From positions 1-64,000 of the forward strand of contig JAEUUX010000100.1 in NCBI GenBank assembly GCA_016787295.1: a stretch of 64,000 bases of DNA. The letters are read 5' to 3'. Shown in pieces: positions 62,406-64,000 of this stretch. The notes beneath the pieces were generated by a model. The model was not told the DNA's origin and did not search any database. It worked only from the letters and a program-made list of their open reading frames with translations. Position 1 is the first letter of the stretch. Every line of letters begins with the position of its first letter. Origin of the DNA: Chitinophagales bacterium (GTDB lineage: Bacteria > Bacteroidota > Bacteroidia > Chitinophagales > UBA2359). A program made the position numbers and the translations under genes.

Positions 62406-63158
62406 TTATTCCAAGTTGATACGGTTTACAAAGTTTTCCATCACATACTCTTCCATGTTGATATAAAAAGTTTCTTCTTTTTCTTGCAAATGGTGGTAGT
62501 ACCACATGACAGGAATACTCAACAACAAGGAAACCAAGGTGGTATCAAATGCCACTTCCATAGCGTTGGTAATTTGCGACATCACTTCGGGATCTTGGGC
62601 TTTGTCTGCCAAACCCAACGAAGCTGCAATACCAACAACAGTGCCAATAAAACCCAAAGATGGAATTAACCACGCCAAATAACGGATATTTGACTGCCTA
62701 CTTTCGGCTTTAGCGGTATAGAGTTTCACTTGGTTGCTCACCACGTCCATTACCTCTGCCACCGAGCGATTGGAGCGAAATTTGGTACTTGCTTTTTTGA
62801 TAACATCAATAACTTGGTAGTTGTGTTGTTTTGCAAGGTCAATCATGCGAAGTTTGAGGTCGTTTACGTCGTTGGGTGTGATGACCCATTGTTCTTGCTC
62901 GGGCAACAGTTTCATGCGCAAACCTTGCTCTTCGTGTTTGATGTGTGACAAGCGGTCGCGTACCTCAAACATCGCCCAGAAAAAAGCAATGTAGGTCACA
63001 TACTGGATAAAACCAAAAGGCAGGTGTCCGCCAAACATTTCGCACACGCGCTTAATAATGTGGTTTTCTATTACTAAAAAACCGCCTACTACCACCGCCA
63101 TAATCGCAGTAGAGCAAACAATAGCAAGTATAAGGTTTTTGCCGATGTTTTTTTTCAT
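62406..63158 (-). CDS. MotA/TolQ/ExbB-type proton channel protein
   Basis: The 250-residue membrane protein has TM helices at about residues 10-30, 45-62, 158-180 and 200-225. Conserved parts of the MotA_ExbB family are SLGFIGTVVGIAASLGL and TTLVSLLLSIPVMWYYHH, with the LKLRMIDLAKQ helix. It should form the stator channel with an ExbD/TolR- or MotB-like partner, which is not next to it, powering an unidentified machine. The divergent relation to gliding stators (GldL/M) is not established. The next gene upstream is the partial HsdR_N-like protein. Confidence 0.85.
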   Translation of the reverse strand: MKKNIGKNLILAIVCSTAIMAVVVGGFLVIENHIIKRVCEMFGGHLPFGFIQYVTYIAFFWAMFEVRDRLSHIKHEEQGLRMKLLPEQEQWVITPNDVNDLKLRMIDLAKQHNYQVIDVIKKASTKFRSNRSVAEVMDVVSNQVKLYTAKAESRQSNIRYLAWLIPSLGFIGTVVGIAASLGLADKAQDPEVMSQITNAMEVAFDTTLVSLLLSIPVMWYYHHLQEKEETFYINMEEYVMENFVNRINLE

Positions 63159-63180
63159 TAGTATGGTTGTTGATTTTTTT

Positions 63181-64000
63181 TTAGTTTTGGGTATGAATAT
63201 CTTTCTTCAATATAACCTCGATGAGCAAACCCAAATTGAGTTTTTCGGATATAGTTTTTAAGTAGTCTGCTTTTGTTTTTGTGTCAGTATTAGTTATTAC
63301 GTAGTACTTGTCACTGATAATATGGGTGTCGTATTGCTGATTTCCCTGTAAACTAACTAATGGTAAGCCACAACATATCAGACCAATTTTCATAACTTGT
63401 TCTGCTCCTATGGTTGTTATTGTTTGTAGAAAAACGTCTTTTGCTTTGGTGTGAAAGATAGTTTTTTCATTAGGAAAAGTTACTTTTAAGGTACTTTGAG
63501 GAGCTTTACGCTTAGTAGATATATTTGCTGGAGTTGATATTAGTGGTTCTGGGGAAGAAACAGTAGCACTAACAGCTGAGATTTGACCAATATCCGTGGT
63601 ATGTTTTGGGATATTCAGAAAATTCTCATCGGTCGATAGCTTTTGCGACACAAATTTCCTTATTTCCTCCGTGTTTATATTTTTAACCTTTGGACTCAAG
63701 TTTAGTGTTGCTGCATTGCATATATCATCAAAGTGTATTTTCCATGCTTCTTCAAGTTTTGTTTGAATTCTCTTCGATTCGAGTTTTTCAATCTCTTCAT
63801 AAGAAATACAAAGTAACTTATTGATTTCAGTATCATAGTTATCGTATGTGGTAGCTAAATCTACTTCTATTACAATTCTATCTTCAAAACTTTGCTTAGA
63901 ATCAAGTTCCAATACTAACCATTGTATGCCATTAGTTAGCACCCCAAATTTAATTTTAGGTCTACTTGAGTACTTGGTAATCTGGCTAATGATTTTATCA
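63181..64000 (-). CDS. Partial protein with HsdR-N-like domain (edge of window)
   Basis: The frame is open from the stop at 63181 to the window end, beyond the GTG at 63942, so the true start is probably outside. The first visible residues, YSSRPKIKFGVLTNGIQWLV, match the end of the type I restriction HsdR N-terminal (HSDR_N) PD-(D/E)xK domain pattern, GxLTNGxxW. The catalytic Glu-x-Lys would lie outside the window to the right. The rest (about 240 residues) has a Ser/Pro linker and a C-terminal alpha/beta region of unknown family. It could be a restriction-type nuclease or a defence protein; the C-terminal domain does not look like a helicase. Confidence 0.7.
   Translation of the reverse strand, partial: DKIISQITKYSSRPKIKFGVLTNGIQWLVLELDSKQSFEDRIVIEVDLATTYDNYDTEINKLLCISYEEIEKLESKRIQTKLEEAWKIHFDDICNAATLNLSPKVKNINTEEIRKFVSQKLSTDENFLNIPKHTTDIGQISAVSATVSSPEPLISTPANISTKRKAPQSTLKVTFPNEKTIFHTKAKDVFLQTITTIGAEQVMKIGLICCGLPLVSLQGNQQYDTHIISDKYYVITNTDTKTKADYLKTISEKLNLGLLIEVILKKDIHTQN

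Overview
The window looks like a chromosomal segment of a Bacteroidota bacterium, probably from the Chitinophagales/Saprospirales side of the phylum. The signs are the repeated TAnnTTTG (-7) promoter boxes just upstream of genes, two proteins ending in type IX secretion (T9SS) sorting domains, a gliding-motility gldF gene, an unusually long NusB, a short AtpC paired with AtpD, a DUF5606 protein, and many SPII lipoproteins. Base composition is AT-rich except in a few C-rich Rhs fragments and G+C-rich intergenic repeats. I recognised no tRNA, rRNA, CRISPR array, phage block or transposase gene.

Layout. 1-4.75 kb: a 15-bp inverted-repeat element, then a decayed array of Rhs/YD-repeat core fragments. 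The core is repeated three to four times, and the two longer copies each run into a different tail followed within 6-7 bp by a small two-TM protein gene. This has the form of an orphan polymorphic-toxin cassette array. 4.8-12.9 kb: WbqC-like protein, thioredoxin-fold lipoprotein-type protein, M23 peptidase, DinB-like protein, atpC-atpD and a cell-wall amidase. 13-31.6 kb: M43 (cytophagalysin) T9SS protease, OmpA protein, coiled-coil/HhH protein, TPR protein, a LRR-Roc-COR (Roco) GTPase, DUF1697, DUF1573-T9SS protein, a large membrane protein of unknown function next to a DUF937-OmpA protein, and a small repeat protein. 31.7-38.7 kb: mntH and chrA diverging across a 22-bp perfect palindrome, FkbM methyltransferase, Nudix hydrolase, nusB and a sensor kinase. 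38.7-47.9 kb: two paralogous TlpA-like lipoproteins, gatB, two restriction-modification pairs stacked upstream of gatB and translationally coupled to it, and pnuC. 48.1-55.9 kb: SLBB/Wza-type export protein, a 1-kb gene-free stretch with helically phased 62-bp tandem repeats, DUF5606, an arginine decarboxylase/lipoprotein/arginase operon, and pdxH. 56-64 kb: a same-strand cluster with a Roadblock-like protein, a Ras-like GTPase, a degenerate sensor-kinase-like protein and gldF, then a coiled-coil protein, a GT2 glycosyltransferase, a MotA/TolQ-type channel and, at the right edge, a partial protein with an HsdR-N-like domain.

How they work together. The most promising undescribed system is the 56.0-60.7 kb cluster. 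Its parts (GTPase, Roadblock-like partner, degenerate kinase, lipoprotein) recall the actinobacterial conservons and the MglA/MglB polarity switch, here placed directly in front of a gliding-motility ABC permease gene. Other notable items are a dispersed intergenic repeat that lies downstream of, and in the same orientation as, the preceding gene in all four copies, the phased iteron-like array, and the Rhs tail/partner array. All functional statements rest on motif recognition by eye; no database search was run.
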